Positions 32,366 through 39,687 of a stretch of 64,000 nucleotides of DNA are shown here, piece after piece. The notes under the pieces were generated by a model that worked only from the letters and a program-made list of their open reading frames with translations, made no database searches and had not been told where the DNA came from. A program made the position numbers and the translations under genes. Source of the stretch: DASQWC01 sp035640475 (GTDB lineage Bacteria > Actinomycetota > JAICYB01). Within the stretch, counting starts at the first letter, position 1. Every line of letters starts with the position of its first letter. Location of the stretch: NCBI GenBank assembly GCA_035640475.1, contig DASQWC010000215.1, positions 9,571-73,570 of the forward strand, given 5' to 3'.

Positions 32366-33856
32366 TTGACCAACGTCCTGTCGATCGACGCGGGGACGAC
32401 CGGCGTCACAGCACTCGTCATCGGCGACGATGCGCGCGTACACGCGACCGGTTATCGGGAGTTCCCACAGCACTTTCCGCAGCCGGGGTGGGTTGAGCAC
32501 GACCCCGACGAGATCTGGACGGCGACGCTCGGCGCCGTCGAGGATGCGCTGGGCGCCGGCGGCATCCGCATGAACGACGTCGCCGCCGTCGGTATCACGA
32601 ACCAGCGTGAGACGGCCGTCGTGTGGGAACGCTCGACATCGCGGCCGATCGCCAACGCCATCGTGTGGCAGTGCCGCCGGACGGCTGCGCGCTGCGACGA
32701 GCTGCGAGCACAGGGAGCCGAACCCCGCATCAGGGAGCTCACAGGACTCGTCACCGACGCGTACTTCTCCGGAACGAAGGTTGAATGGCTGCTCGACAAC
32801 GTGAACGGCGCTCGCGTTGCGGCCGAGCGAGGCGAGCTGGCCTTCGGAACCGTCGACAGCTGGCTCATCTGGAAGCTCACCGGCGGCGCCGTGCACGCGA
32901 CCGACCCGTCCAACGCGTCGCGCACGATGCTCTACGACATCAACCGACTCGACTGGTCGGGTGAGCTGCTCGAGCTTCTCCGCGTCCCGAAGGACGTCCT
33001 TCCGACCGTCGAGGCATCGAGCGGCCGTTTCGGTGTGACCGCGCCGGAGGCGTTCCTCGGCGGCGCGCTTCCCATCGGCGGAGTCGCCGGCGACCAGCAA
33101 GCAGCGCTGTTCGGCCAAGGTTGTTTTGCGCCCGGCCGGTCGAAGAATACGTACGGCACCGGCTCCTTTCTGTTGCTCAACACGGGTTCCACGGCACCGT
33201 CCGCTCATGAAGGACTGCTCTCAACCGTCGCGTGGACAATCAACGGAAGGACCGACTATGCGCTCGAGGGATCGATATTCATCACCGGCGCAGCTCTCAA
33301 CTGGCTCCGGGACGGACTCGGGCTCATCGACGACTTCTCACAAACCGAACCCCTCGCGATGTCGGTGCCCGACACCGGCGGCGTCGCATTCGTCCCCGCG
33401 TTCGTCGGCCTCGGCTCCCCGTACTGGGATCCGTATGCGCGTGGAACGATCATCGGCCTCACGCGAGGGACGACCAAGGCGCATCTCGTGCGAGCGGCCG
33501 TAGAAGCGATGGCCCATCAGTCCCAGGACGTCGTCGAGGCGATGGCGCGCGCCGTTGGATCGGCCCCCACCGAGCTCCGCGTCGACGGCGGCGCCGTCCG
33601 GATGGACCTGCTGTGCAAGCTGCAGGCCGATCTGTCCGGCATTCCCGTTCTCCGGCCGGTCGTCAGGGAGACGACCGCGCTCGGCGCCGCGTTTCTCGCC
33701 GGTCTTGCAGAAGGCGTGTGGAACGGGTTCGACGACCTCGAGCACGCCTGGGGGCTCGATCGCCGCTTCGAGCCGGGCGCGGACGTCGCGACCCGCGACG
33801 CCGATCGCGCGCGCTGGCGCAAGGCGGTGGAACGATCGCGGAACTGGGAAGGCTAG
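32366..33856 (+). CDS. glpK: Glycerol kinase
   Basis: A 496-residue FGGY-family kinase that phosphorylates glycerol at the sn-3 position. It opens LTNVLSIDAGTTGVTALVIG and contains VGITNQRETAVVWER, WQCRRTAARC, the second-domain GDQQAALFGQGCF and YGTGSFLLLNTG, and a C-terminal VDGGAVRMDLLCKLQAD with FGGY-type Gly residues. TTG at 32366 is chosen because the preceding gene stops 4 bases upstream and the family begins at this point. The nearby plsC could use its product in lipid synthesis. Confidence 0.94.
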   Translation: MTNVLSIDAGTTGVTALVIGDDARVHATGYREFPQHFPQPGWVEHDPDEIWTATLGAVEDALGAGGIRMNDVAAVGITNQRETAVVWERSTSRPIANAIVWQCRRTAARCDELRAQGAEPRIRELTGLVTDAYFSGTKVEWLLDNVNGARVAAERGELAFGTVDSWLIWKLTGGAVHATDPSNASRTMLYDINRLDWSGELLELLRVPKDVLPTVEASSGRFGVTAPEAFLGGALPIGGVAGDQQAALFGQGCFAPGRSKNTYGTGSFLLLNTGSTAPSAHEGLLSTVAWTINGRTDYALEGSIFITGAALNWLRDGLGLIDDFSQTEPLAMSVPDTGGVAFVPAFVGLGSPYWDPYARGTIIGLTRGTTKAHLVRAAVEAMAHQSQDVVEAMARAVGSAPTELRVDGGAVRMDLLCKLQADLSGIPVLRPVVRETTALGAAFLAGLAEGVWNGFDDLEHAWGLDRRFEPGADVATRDADRARWRKAVERSRNWEG

Positions 33857-34572
33857 GCCGCGGCGACGGCGGGCTGCTCGGTCTTCGCCTTCTTTCCGGC
33901 GTACTCGTCGCGGTACTCCTGACCCGATAGACGGCAGATCTCGAACATCAGGCCGTCCACGAAGGAGCGCATGGCCAACGGGTCCGACTCGACATCTTGC
34001 GTCGTGATCCGCATCGGCTCTCCGAAGCGGACGGTGACGTTGCCGCGCATGCGCGGAAGCTTCGCTTCCTTCGCCATGATCTCGCGCGTCCCGATCAGCC
34101 CGACGGGAATCACGGGAGCCGACGCCTGCGCGGCCATCCGCGCGACGCCCGTCTTGCCCCGGTACAGGCATCCGTCCGGCGAGCGCGTTCCTTCCGGGTA
34201 GATCCCGAGCAGTCCCTCGCGGCTGAGCACGCGGAACCCGGCTTCGAGCGCTTGCTGCGCCTTCGCCGAGTCGTCGCGCTTCACAGGAATCTGTCCGACG
34301 AGATCGAAGAACCAGCGCGTCTTCCACGACTCCCAGTACTCGGCCTTGGCCAGATACGTGACACGCCGCGGAAGCGCCAGCGGGATGAACAAGGAATCGA
34401 GAAACGAGATGTGGTTCGCGGCGACGATGCCGTTGCCCGAAGCGGGCACGTTCTCAAGACCTTCGATGCGAACGTTGTACAGCCGGTTCATGAGCCCGCC
34501 CAGGACGAGCTTGATGGCACGGTAAGCACCGCGGCTGTATTGCGGGAAGAGCTCCTCGACCGGTTCGCGCAC
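33853..34572 (-). CDS. plsC: 1-acyl-sn-glycerol-3-phosphate acyltransferase
   Basis: A 239-residue PlsC-type acyltransferase. The catalytic NHISFLD (HX4D, about residues 54-60) and the glycerol-phosphate-binding YPEGTRSPDG (about 119-128) are intact. An N-terminal hydrophobic helix (about residues 14-28) probably associates with the membrane. It adds an acyl chain to lysophosphatidate to make phosphatidate. The C-terminus ends in a Lys/Ala-rich tail (AGKKAKTEQPAVAAA). It converges with glpK with a 4-bp overlap and diverges from nth over 27 bp. Confidence 0.9.
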   Translation of the reverse strand: MREPVEELFPQYSRGAYRAIKLVLGGLMNRLYNVRIEGLENVPASGNGIVAANHISFLDSLFIPLALPRRVTYLAKAEYWESWKTRWFFDLVGQIPVKRDDSAKAQQALEAGFRVLSREGLLGIYPEGTRSPDGCLYRGKTGVARMAAQASAPVIPVGLIGTREIMAKEAKLPRMRGNVTVRFGEPMRITTQDVESDPLAMRSFVDGLMFEICRLSGQEYRDEYAGKKAKTEQPAVAAA

Positions 34573-34599
34573 CCCTACCCCCTGTAGAACTAAGAGTGT

Positions 34600-35382
34600 A
34601 TGCCGCCGCCCAGGTTCCTACCCTCGACTGGCTACGACCAGGCCGACGCGAAGAAACGGACCCGGCCCGTCGTCAGAGCGTTACGACGCTCCTATCCGGA
34701 GGCCCGGACGGCCCTCACGCACCACGATGCGTGGGAGCTCTTGATCGCGACGATCCTGTCGGCGCAGTGCACCGACGAGGTCGTCAATAAGGTGACTCCG
34801 AGGCTCTTCGAGCGCTACCCGACACCCGAAGCGCTCGCGTCGGCCGGGCCCACCGATGTCGAAGCGATCATCAAACCGACGGGATTTTTCCGTCAGAAGA
34901 CCAGGTCGATCATTGCCACGTCGCGCGACATCGTCGATCGCTTCGGCGGTGACGTGCCGCGCACGGTCGCGGAACTCACGACCCTGCGCGGTGTCGCGCG
35001 AAAGACCGCGAACGTCGTCCTCGCCAACTGTTATCCGCGGCCGCAATCCGACCACGGGATCTTCGTCGACACGCACATCAGGCGGATCAGCCAGCGGCTG
35101 GCGTTCACCGACCAGGAGGATCCGGTGAAGATCGAGCGGCAGCTCATGGAGTTGCTTCCGAAAAGCGCCTGGGTTGACGTCCCGCACGCGCTGATCCTTC
35201 TCGGACGCGGACCTTGCAAAGCACGCAATCCCGACCACGAGGCATGCCCGCTGCTGCGGTGGTGCCCTACGGGACTCGGTGCCCGGGCAGAAGGGGCGCC
35301 AGAACCTCTTGCAGCGACGGCCCGGAGACCTCGGCCAGCTCGCCGAACGCGCGCACGATCGGACGCTGCTCGCCGGGGATAA
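34600..35382 (+). CDS. nth: Endonuclease III with an altered iron-sulfur motif
   Basis: A 260-residue HhH-GPD DNA glycosylase/AP lyase that removes oxidised pyrimidines. The catalytic Lys135 in LRGVARKTANVVLANCY and Asp157 in FVDTHIRRISQRL are conserved. The C-terminal cluster loop reads C206-x6-H213-x2-C216-x5-C222. E. coli Nth has C-x6-C-x2-C-x5-C, so the second ligand is His rather than Cys. An Arg/Ala-rich extension of 38 residues follows and overlaps the convergent gene by 116 bp. Whether the cluster still forms is not clear. Confidence 0.9.
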   Translation: MPPPRFLPSTGYDQADAKKRTRPVVRALRRSYPEARTALTHHDAWELLIATILSAQCTDEVVNKVTPRLFERYPTPEALASAGPTDVEAIIKPTGFFRQKTRSIIATSRDIVDRFGGDVPRTVAELTTLRGVARKTANVVLANCYPRPQSDHGIFVDTHIRRISQRLAFTDQEDPVKIERQLMELLPKSAWVDVPHALILLGRGPCKARNPDHEACPLLRWCPTGLGARAEGAPEPLAATARRPRPARRTRARSDAARRG

Positions 35383-36529
35383 TCGCCGCCGGATCGGCGT
35401 TGGACGCCCACAGCACGACGTCGCCGGGTGTCGCGTACACGGAGGCGGCAAGATCATCGATCTCCTGCTCCGTGCGCCCGAGCGACGGGATGACCGGGCC
35501 GATGTGACCGTGCGCAACCAGCGCGTCGTGCACGCTGCCGACCGCGAACGGGCGCGGGTCGACCATGCCGCAGCGAAAACGGCGCGCCGCAACGGTGCCG
35601 GCACCGGCCTTCAGTCCGCCGATCGCCAGCGATGACCAGTCCTCGACACACACGACGGCACTGTCGTTGAGGATGCCGGTCGGACCGACGCCGACAGATA
35701 GGTCTGCCAGCACAACCGGTGCGTGGGAATTCCAAGCACGGACGCGCTCCTCGGTCTCACGCATCGAGGCCGGATCCCCCGAGTCGGCCTTCGCGAGCAC
35801 GATCGCGTCGGCCCCCGCGATACGTCCGTCCACATCTTCGAGCGGCGGCCGCAAGACATCGATGACGACCAGATGCAGGTCGGCGACAACCCACGGCGCG
35901 GCAGCACCGCCGCCGTCCCATACAACTACGCCCCCCGCTCCGGCTTCCCGTGCTGCCGCGCGCAGGACGCCGTCGCCGTCGAGGCCCGTCGCGACCGGTA
36001 TTCCCGTACCGGTGATCGGCGCGAGCTCCTCTCGCTCCTCGAGCGGCCGGGACAATGCCAGCTCCTCGGGTGAGCGGACAACGGATGGGGCGAATCGTCC
36101 CCACAACAGCAGATTCGCGATCGGGTGCCGAGCGACGGCGACGGAGACGCCCGATGCACGCAGGGCGCGCGCGACCCTCCGCGTCGTTGCGGTCTTGCCC
36201 GAACCGGTCGAAAGCCCGCTGACGGCAACGACACGAACGCCCTCGGGTGCCGGGAGCACGTCCACCGACCTTGCGCTGAGCGGTTTCCCGCCCGCATCCG
36301 CCCACGCGACGATCAGCTCGAGCGTCGCGCGCTCACACGAGACGACGACAACTTCGTCGATATCGTCGGCGCCGGGCAGTGCATCGACGGGATAGACCGG
36401 GATGCCGGAGGGTGTGTGCGTGCGAAGGCCGAGGCCTTCGCACGCCAGAGCCACGACGCCGGTGGTCGTCGCCGCGGCGACGAGCACCGACCCACCTTCA
36501 CCGGCGATAAGCGTTCTCGTACCGTTCAT
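35267..36529 (-). CDS. Cyclic 2,3-diphosphoglycerate synthetase-like P-loop protein
   Basis: A 420-residue protein resembling the archaeal CpgS family, which makes cyclic 2,3-diphosphoglycerate from 2,3-DPG with ATP. Family traits are VVAVSGLSTGSGKTATTRR (P-loop at about 105-113), ARHPIANLLLWGRF, a WDGG segment, and a C-terminal MVDPRPFAVGSVHDALVAH followed by GHIGPVIPSLGR. The N-terminal Rossmann-like part (AGEGGSVLVAAATT) is also kept. Such proteins are scattered in bacteria, and whether they make the cyclic compound there is not established. The ATG at 36529 was chosen; the frame continues 18 bases upstream. Confidence 0.75.
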   Translation of the reverse strand: MNGTRTLIAGEGGSVLVAAATTTGVVALACEGLGLRTHTPSGIPVYPVDALPGADDIDEVVVVSCERATLELIVAWADAGGKPLSARSVDVLPAPEGVRVVAVSGLSTGSGKTATTRRVARALRASGVSVAVARHPIANLLLWGRFAPSVVRSPEELALSRPLEEREELAPITGTGIPVATGLDGDGVLRAAAREAGAGGVVVWDGGGAAAPWVVADLHLVVIDVLRPPLEDVDGRIAGADAIVLAKADSGDPASMRETEERVRAWNSHAPVVLADLSVGVGPTGILNDSAVVCVEDWSSLAIGGLKAGAGTVAARRFRCGMVDPRPFAVGSVHDALVAHGHIGPVIPSLGRTEQEIDDLAASVYATPGDVVLWASNADPAAIIPGEQRPIVRAFGELAEVSGPSLQEVLAPLLPGHRVP

Positions 36530-36566
36530 CGAGTCGCTACGCTCCATCCTGCTACTCTCGCCGAGT

Positions 36567-37349
36567 ATGTCCGAGCCGGTTCTCGTTTCTCTCGACGGTC
36601 ACATCGCGACGCTCACGTTGAACGTGCCCGACAAGCGCAACGCGATGTCGGCCGAGATGACGGACGCGTTTCCGCGCGCCGTCGATCAACTCAAATCGCT
36701 GAGCGATGCGCGGGCGGTCATCGTCACCGGCGCCGGCGCGGCGTTCTGTGCGGGCGGAGATCTCGACTTCCTGCACACCGGAGAACGGGAAGTCACGGCG
36801 CTGCGCGAGAAGATGTCGGCGTTCTATCCCAGCTTTTCGTGCCTCCTCGACGTCGACGTCCCCACGATCGCCGCGATCAACGGTCCGGCCATCGGCGCGG
36901 GACTGTGTCTCGCGCTGATGTGCGACCTGCGCGTGGCGGCCGCCGATGCTCCGTTGGGGATGACGTTCGTACGCATCGGACTGCACCCGGGCATGCTCGC
37001 GACGGCGCTGCTGTCGCGAGCCGTGACCCAAACCTGGGCAACCGAGCTTCTGTACACGGGGAGAATCGTGACCGGGGCAGAAGCACTGCACATGGGCTTG
37101 GTCAACCGCGCCGTAACGAGCGATCGCGTGCTCCCCGAAGCGCACGCCCTCGCCGAGCAGATCGCATCCAACGCGCCGATCGCGCTGCGCTACGTGAAGG
37201 AAGGCCTGCGGCTCCAGTTCCGTCAGCTGATGGAGCAGGCTTCAGCCTGGGAGACATTCGCGCAACCGGTCACGATGGCAACCGAGGACGTCCAGGAGGG
37301 ACTTCGGGCCGTTCGCGAGCGGCGTCCCCCGCACTTCCAGGGGCGATAG
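36567..37349 (+). CDS. Enoyl-CoA hydratase/isomerase family protein
   Basis: A 260-residue crotonase-fold protein. It has ATLTLNVPDKRNAMSAEM, the oxyanion-hole segments AAFCAGGDLDF (about residues 59-69) and NGPAIGAGLCLALMCDLRVA (about 103-122), and a substrate-channel FVRIGLHPGM. The catalytic Glu normally two turns after the second hole appears as HPG rather than the PEVG of hydratases, so activity may differ. A TACTCT element at 36553-36558 lies 8 bases ahead of the ATG, which would make the transcript leaderless. The gene diverges from the CpgS-like gene and abuts the anti-sigma gene. Confidence 0.85.
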   Translation: MSEPVLVSLDGHIATLTLNVPDKRNAMSAEMTDAFPRAVDQLKSLSDARAVIVTGAGAAFCAGGDLDFLHTGEREVTALREKMSAFYPSFSCLLDVDVPTIAAINGPAIGAGLCLALMCDLRVAAADAPLGMTFVRIGLHPGMLATALLSRAVTQTWATELLYTGRIVTGAEALHMGLVNRAVTSDRVLPEAHALAEQIASNAPIALRYVKEGLRLQFRQLMEQASAWETFAQPVTMATEDVQEGLRAVRERRPPHFQGR

Positions 37350-37790
37350 CTACCCGGCGCGAGCGACGGTAAAGCGGACGGTCGTCCCGCCTTCCGCGTT
37401 CGGACCGACTTCCGCGTCCGGAAAGAGCGACTGGATGATGTGGAGCCCGATACCGCTCTCCAGGAGGACGTCATCCGGTACCACGCTGCGCTCCCCGTTT
37501 CCGCCGGAGCGCTCGAATCCGCCGCCGGCATCGATGACTTGAAACTCCACGCGTTGGTCGGCAGGCTGCACGATCACCCGGACGGGCATTGTGACGAGCG
37601 CATTGCCGTGCGCCTTGACGGCATTCGTGCACGCCTCGGAGATCGCGATCTTTACGTCCTGAACGACGTCCTCGTCGCACCCGTAATAGCGCGCGGCGGC
37701 GCCGGCAAACAGGCGGGCCGTCGAGATGAAATCCGGCTCGGAGCTGAACTCGAGGCGGAACTGGTCCTCGCTAACTGCCGGTGCCACCAC
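37350..37790 (-). CDS. Anti-sigma factor kinase (RsbW-like)
   Basis: A 146-residue GHKL ATPase that should bind the sigma factor and phosphorylate the STAS antagonist. The N-box EACTNAVKAHG (about residues 52-62), the G1 box VIDAGGGFE (about 86-94) and the G2 box ESGIGLHII (about 109-117) are all present. It begins GTG GTG, overlapping the STAS stop by 1 bp. Together with the STAS gene and the divergent sigma gene it forms a partner-switching module for a general-stress sigma factor. Confidence 0.88.
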   Translation of the reverse strand: MVAPAVSEDQFRLEFSSEPDFISTARLFAGAAARYYGCDEDVVQDVKIAISEACTNAVKAHGNALVTMPVRVIVQPADQRVEFQVIDAGGGFERSGGNGERSVVPDDVLLESGIGLHIIQSLFPDAEVGPNAEGGTTVRFTVARAG

Positions 37791-38140
37791 TACGACCCAC
37801 CAGCCGACGCCACCCCGATTTCGCTCAGCGAGCCGTGGATGGTGAAAATGCGGTCGAGGCCGGTGATTTCGAGCACGCGACCGACGGCGGGACGAATACC
37901 GGCGAGCACCATGGCGCCCCCGGCTTCGCGCAGCCGCTTGAGGGCGCCGATCAGCACGCCGAGACCGGTCGAATCCATGAACTCGACTCCCGTGAGGTCG
38001 ATCGCGATGCGGTGGTTTCCCTGATCGATCAGGTCGTAGATACCGCGGCGCAATTGTGGAGCCGACGCGAGATCGACCTCACCTTGGAGGTGGACGACCA
38101 TCCAGTCACCATCGGGTTTGGTGTGCAATTCGAACTTGAT
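37790..38140 (-). CDS. STAS-domain anti-sigma factor antagonist
   Basis: A protein of about 116 residues with the STAS fold. WMVVHLQGEVDLASAPQLRR gives the first strands and helix, and GVEFMDSTGLGVLIGALKRL holds the phosphorylatable Ser in DSTGL. Unphosphorylated, it would bind the anti-sigma kinase and free sigma. No ATG, GTG or TTG lies at the expected start: the first in-frame TTG (38128) would cut into strand 1. An ATC at 38140, 5 bases after an AAAGGA Shine-Dalgarno, fits better, so initiation at a rare codon is possible. A SigF-type promoter lies 19 bases upstream. Confidence 0.75.
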   Translation of the reverse strand: MKFELHTKPDGDWMVVHLQGEVDLASAPQLRRGIYDLIDQGNHRIAIDLTGVEFMDSTGLGVLIGALKRLREAGGAMVLAGIRPAVGRVLEITGLDRIFTIHGSLSEIGVASAGGS

Positions 38141-38159
38141 ACTGTTCCTTTCGCGCGAG

Positions 38160-38186
38160 ATACCCGGCGGCCGGATCCAGCAAACC
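38160..38186 (-). promoter_or_regulatory. SigB/SigF-type promoter of the STAS/anti-sigma operon
   Basis: On the minus strand GGTTT is followed, after 16 bases, by GGGTAT (38165-38160). This matches the GTTT-N15-17-GGGTAT pattern used by actinobacterial SigF/SigB-type sigma factors. The position, 19 bases ahead of the proposed STAS start, fits. It lies in the 75-bp divergent gap between the STAS gene and the sigma operon. Confidence 0.75.
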
Positions 38187-38215
38187 GAGCCGAATCTACC
38201 TCGTGGGAGGGCCGG

Positions 38216-38647
38216 ATGGCAGCCTCGGTAGGAGAGCCACAGGTTGGATCGGTCGGGCGCGGGGTCATCCTGACCGTCCCGGCCCGACCCGATGTCGTCC
38301 AGGTCGTCCGGACGGTTGTCGGGAGCATTGCCTCCCGGCTCGGCTTCCCCTACGACCAGGTCGACGACGTGCGTCTTGCCACCAGTGAGATCGTCGCCCA
38401 CCTGCTCGAGGAGAACCCGCCGCCCGAAGCTCTTGTCGTCGAGGTGCACGAGACGGAGACCGGCATCGAGGTCGAGGCCTCGCGCACGACGGGCACGAAG
38501 GCGTGGCCACCGACCGGAGCCCGGCACTCTCTCACGACGCTGATCTTGCGCGCACTCGCCGACGACGCGTCGTTCGAGCAAAGTGATCACGGCCCGGCGA
38601 TCCGGTTCGCCAAGCGTCACGGAACGGGTGCCGCGCCCGTTCCATGA
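38216..38647 (+). CDS. Degenerate HATPase-like regulator coupled to the sigma factor
   Basis: A 143-residue protein with the N-terminal outline of an RsbW-like ATPase (AARPDVVQVVRTVV-type helix and VDDVRLATSEIVAHLLEE). The N-box Asn is replaced (EIVAHLL), and no G1 (DxGxG) or G2 box can be found, so ATP binding looks lost. It overlaps the sigma gene by 4 bp (ATGA). It may bind sigma without phosphorylating anything, or be a pseudoenzyme that tunes the module. GTGGGAGG lies ahead of its ATG. Confidence 0.65.
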   Translation: MAASVGEPQVGSVGRGVILTVPARPDVVQVVRTVVGSIASRLGFPYDQVDDVRLATSEIVAHLLEENPPPEALVVEVHETETGIEVEASRTTGTKAWPPTGARHSLTTLILRALADDASFEQSDHGPAIRFAKRHGTGAAPVP

Positions 38648-39414
38648 CCCGGAGAAAGCCCGAAGCGCACGACCTCGACCCCCAGGACTCCGAGGAACCC
38701 GCAGAGCTGTTCACCCGCGCCAAGACCGATCAGGCGGCGCTGGAGGAGATCGTCGGTCGTTATCACCCGCTGGCCGAGAGCCTCGCCCGCCGGTATCAGG
38801 GCTACGGGGAGCCGATCGACGATCTCGTGCAGGTCGCGAGTATCGGCCTGCTGAACGCCATCGATCGCTTCGACCCCGGCAGGGGTGTCGGCTTCGCAGC
38901 CTTCGCCACACCGACGATCGTCGGCGAGCTGAAGCGTCACTTCCGGGACCGCGGCTGGGCCGTGCGGATGCCGCGGCGGCTGCAGGAGAACACCCTCAAG
39001 TTCCGCCGGTCTCTGTCGGACCTGACCCAGAAGCAGGGCCGCTCGCCCACGGTCGCCGAGCTCGCCGAGGACACGGGCATGAGCGAGGACGACGTCCTGG
39101 AGGCCGGTGACGCGCTCCTGGCGTACTCGACGACGTCGCTCGATGCTCCGGTCGGAGACGACGTCACGCTCGCGGACACCCTTTCCGTCACCGAGTCCGA
39201 CATCGAGGGGGCGGAGGGCTGGGCCGACCTCGGCCCCCACCTGGCCCGGTTGCCCGAGCGCGAGCAGCGAATCATCGCCCTGCGCTTCTTCAAAGGCCTG
39301 ACCCAGACCGAGATCGCCGAGCTGGTCGGGGTGTCGCAGATGCACGTGTCGAGACTGCTGGCCAGGGCCCTGCGCAAGCTCCGCGCTGCCCTCTCCCCCG
39401 GCGGAGAGGTTTAG
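38644..39414 (+). CDS. sigF: RNA polymerase sigma factor, SigB/SigF family
   Basis: A 256-residue group 3 sigma factor. Region 2 includes DDLVQVASIGLLNAIDRFDP and FAAFATPTIVGELKRHFRD (about residues 60-98). Region 3 is WAVRMPRRLQENTLKFRR onward, and region 4 is EIAELVGVSQMHVSRLLARA (about 221-240). These are the general-stress or sporulation type sigma factors that recognise GTTT/GGGTAT promoters, as found just upstream on the other strand. It is the second gene of a two-gene operon with the degenerate HATPase. A terminator follows its stop. Confidence 0.93.
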   Translation: MTRRKPEAHDLDPQDSEEPAELFTRAKTDQAALEEIVGRYHPLAESLARRYQGYGEPIDDLVQVASIGLLNAIDRFDPGRGVGFAAFATPTIVGELKRHFRDRGWAVRMPRRLQENTLKFRRSLSDLTQKQGRSPTVAELAEDTGMSEDDVLEAGDALLAYSTTSLDAPVGDDVTLADTLSVTESDIEGAEGWADLGPHLARLPEREQRIIALRFFKGLTQTEIAELVGVSQMHVSRLLARALRKLRAALSPGGEV

Positions 39415-39457
39415 GAATAAAGCAACTGGGAATGTAGCTGGCAGCGTCTCATCGCGT

Positions 39458-39489
39458 GGGAGGGAGCTCGTTCCCGCGGGCTCCCTCCC
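39458..39489 (+). repeat. Inverted repeat after sigF
   Basis: GGGAGGGAG (39458-39466) and CTCCCTCCC (39481-39489) are exact complements around a 14-base loop. No T-run follows it directly; the true terminator hairpin begins three bases later, so this may be a second stabilising hairpin at the end of the sigF transcript. Confidence 0.6.
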
Positions 39490-39491
39490 CT

Positions 39492-39514
39492 GCCCCCTCT
39501 TCGGGGGCCTTTTT
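39492..39514 (+). terminator. Rho-independent terminator after sigF
   Basis: GCCCCC (39492-39497), a TCTTC loop and GGGGGC (39503-39508) form a 6-bp GC stem, followed by C and five T residues. It lies 78 bases after the sigF stop and ends the plus-strand stress operon ahead of ligD. Confidence 0.8.
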
Positions 39515-39543
39515 GTTCTTGCGGGCCATTCTGGGCAGGCAAT

Positions 39544-39651
39544 TGCGCGCTCCCGCGCGCTCCGCTCAGATCGGGGGCGCTCACGCGGCCCCCATTCGCG
39601 CCTCCGCTTCGCTCCGGCGTGGGGGCCGCTGCGCCCCCCGAACCCCCCGCG
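39544..39651 (+). repeat. Dispersed GC-rich stem-loop repeat, copy C
   Basis: The largest copy (108 bp), lying between the sigF terminator and ligD. It shares both ends and the outer stem with copies A and B but has a longer central insert. There, GCGGCCCCCA (39585-39594) pairs exactly with TGGGGGCCGC (39620-39629) and CGCC pairs with GGCG inside it. Its inner stem sequence differs from those of A and B while the pairing is kept. Confidence 0.8.
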
Positions 39652-39687
39652 GAAACAGTTGCGTGAGGCGCGTGTCAGCATCGATGG

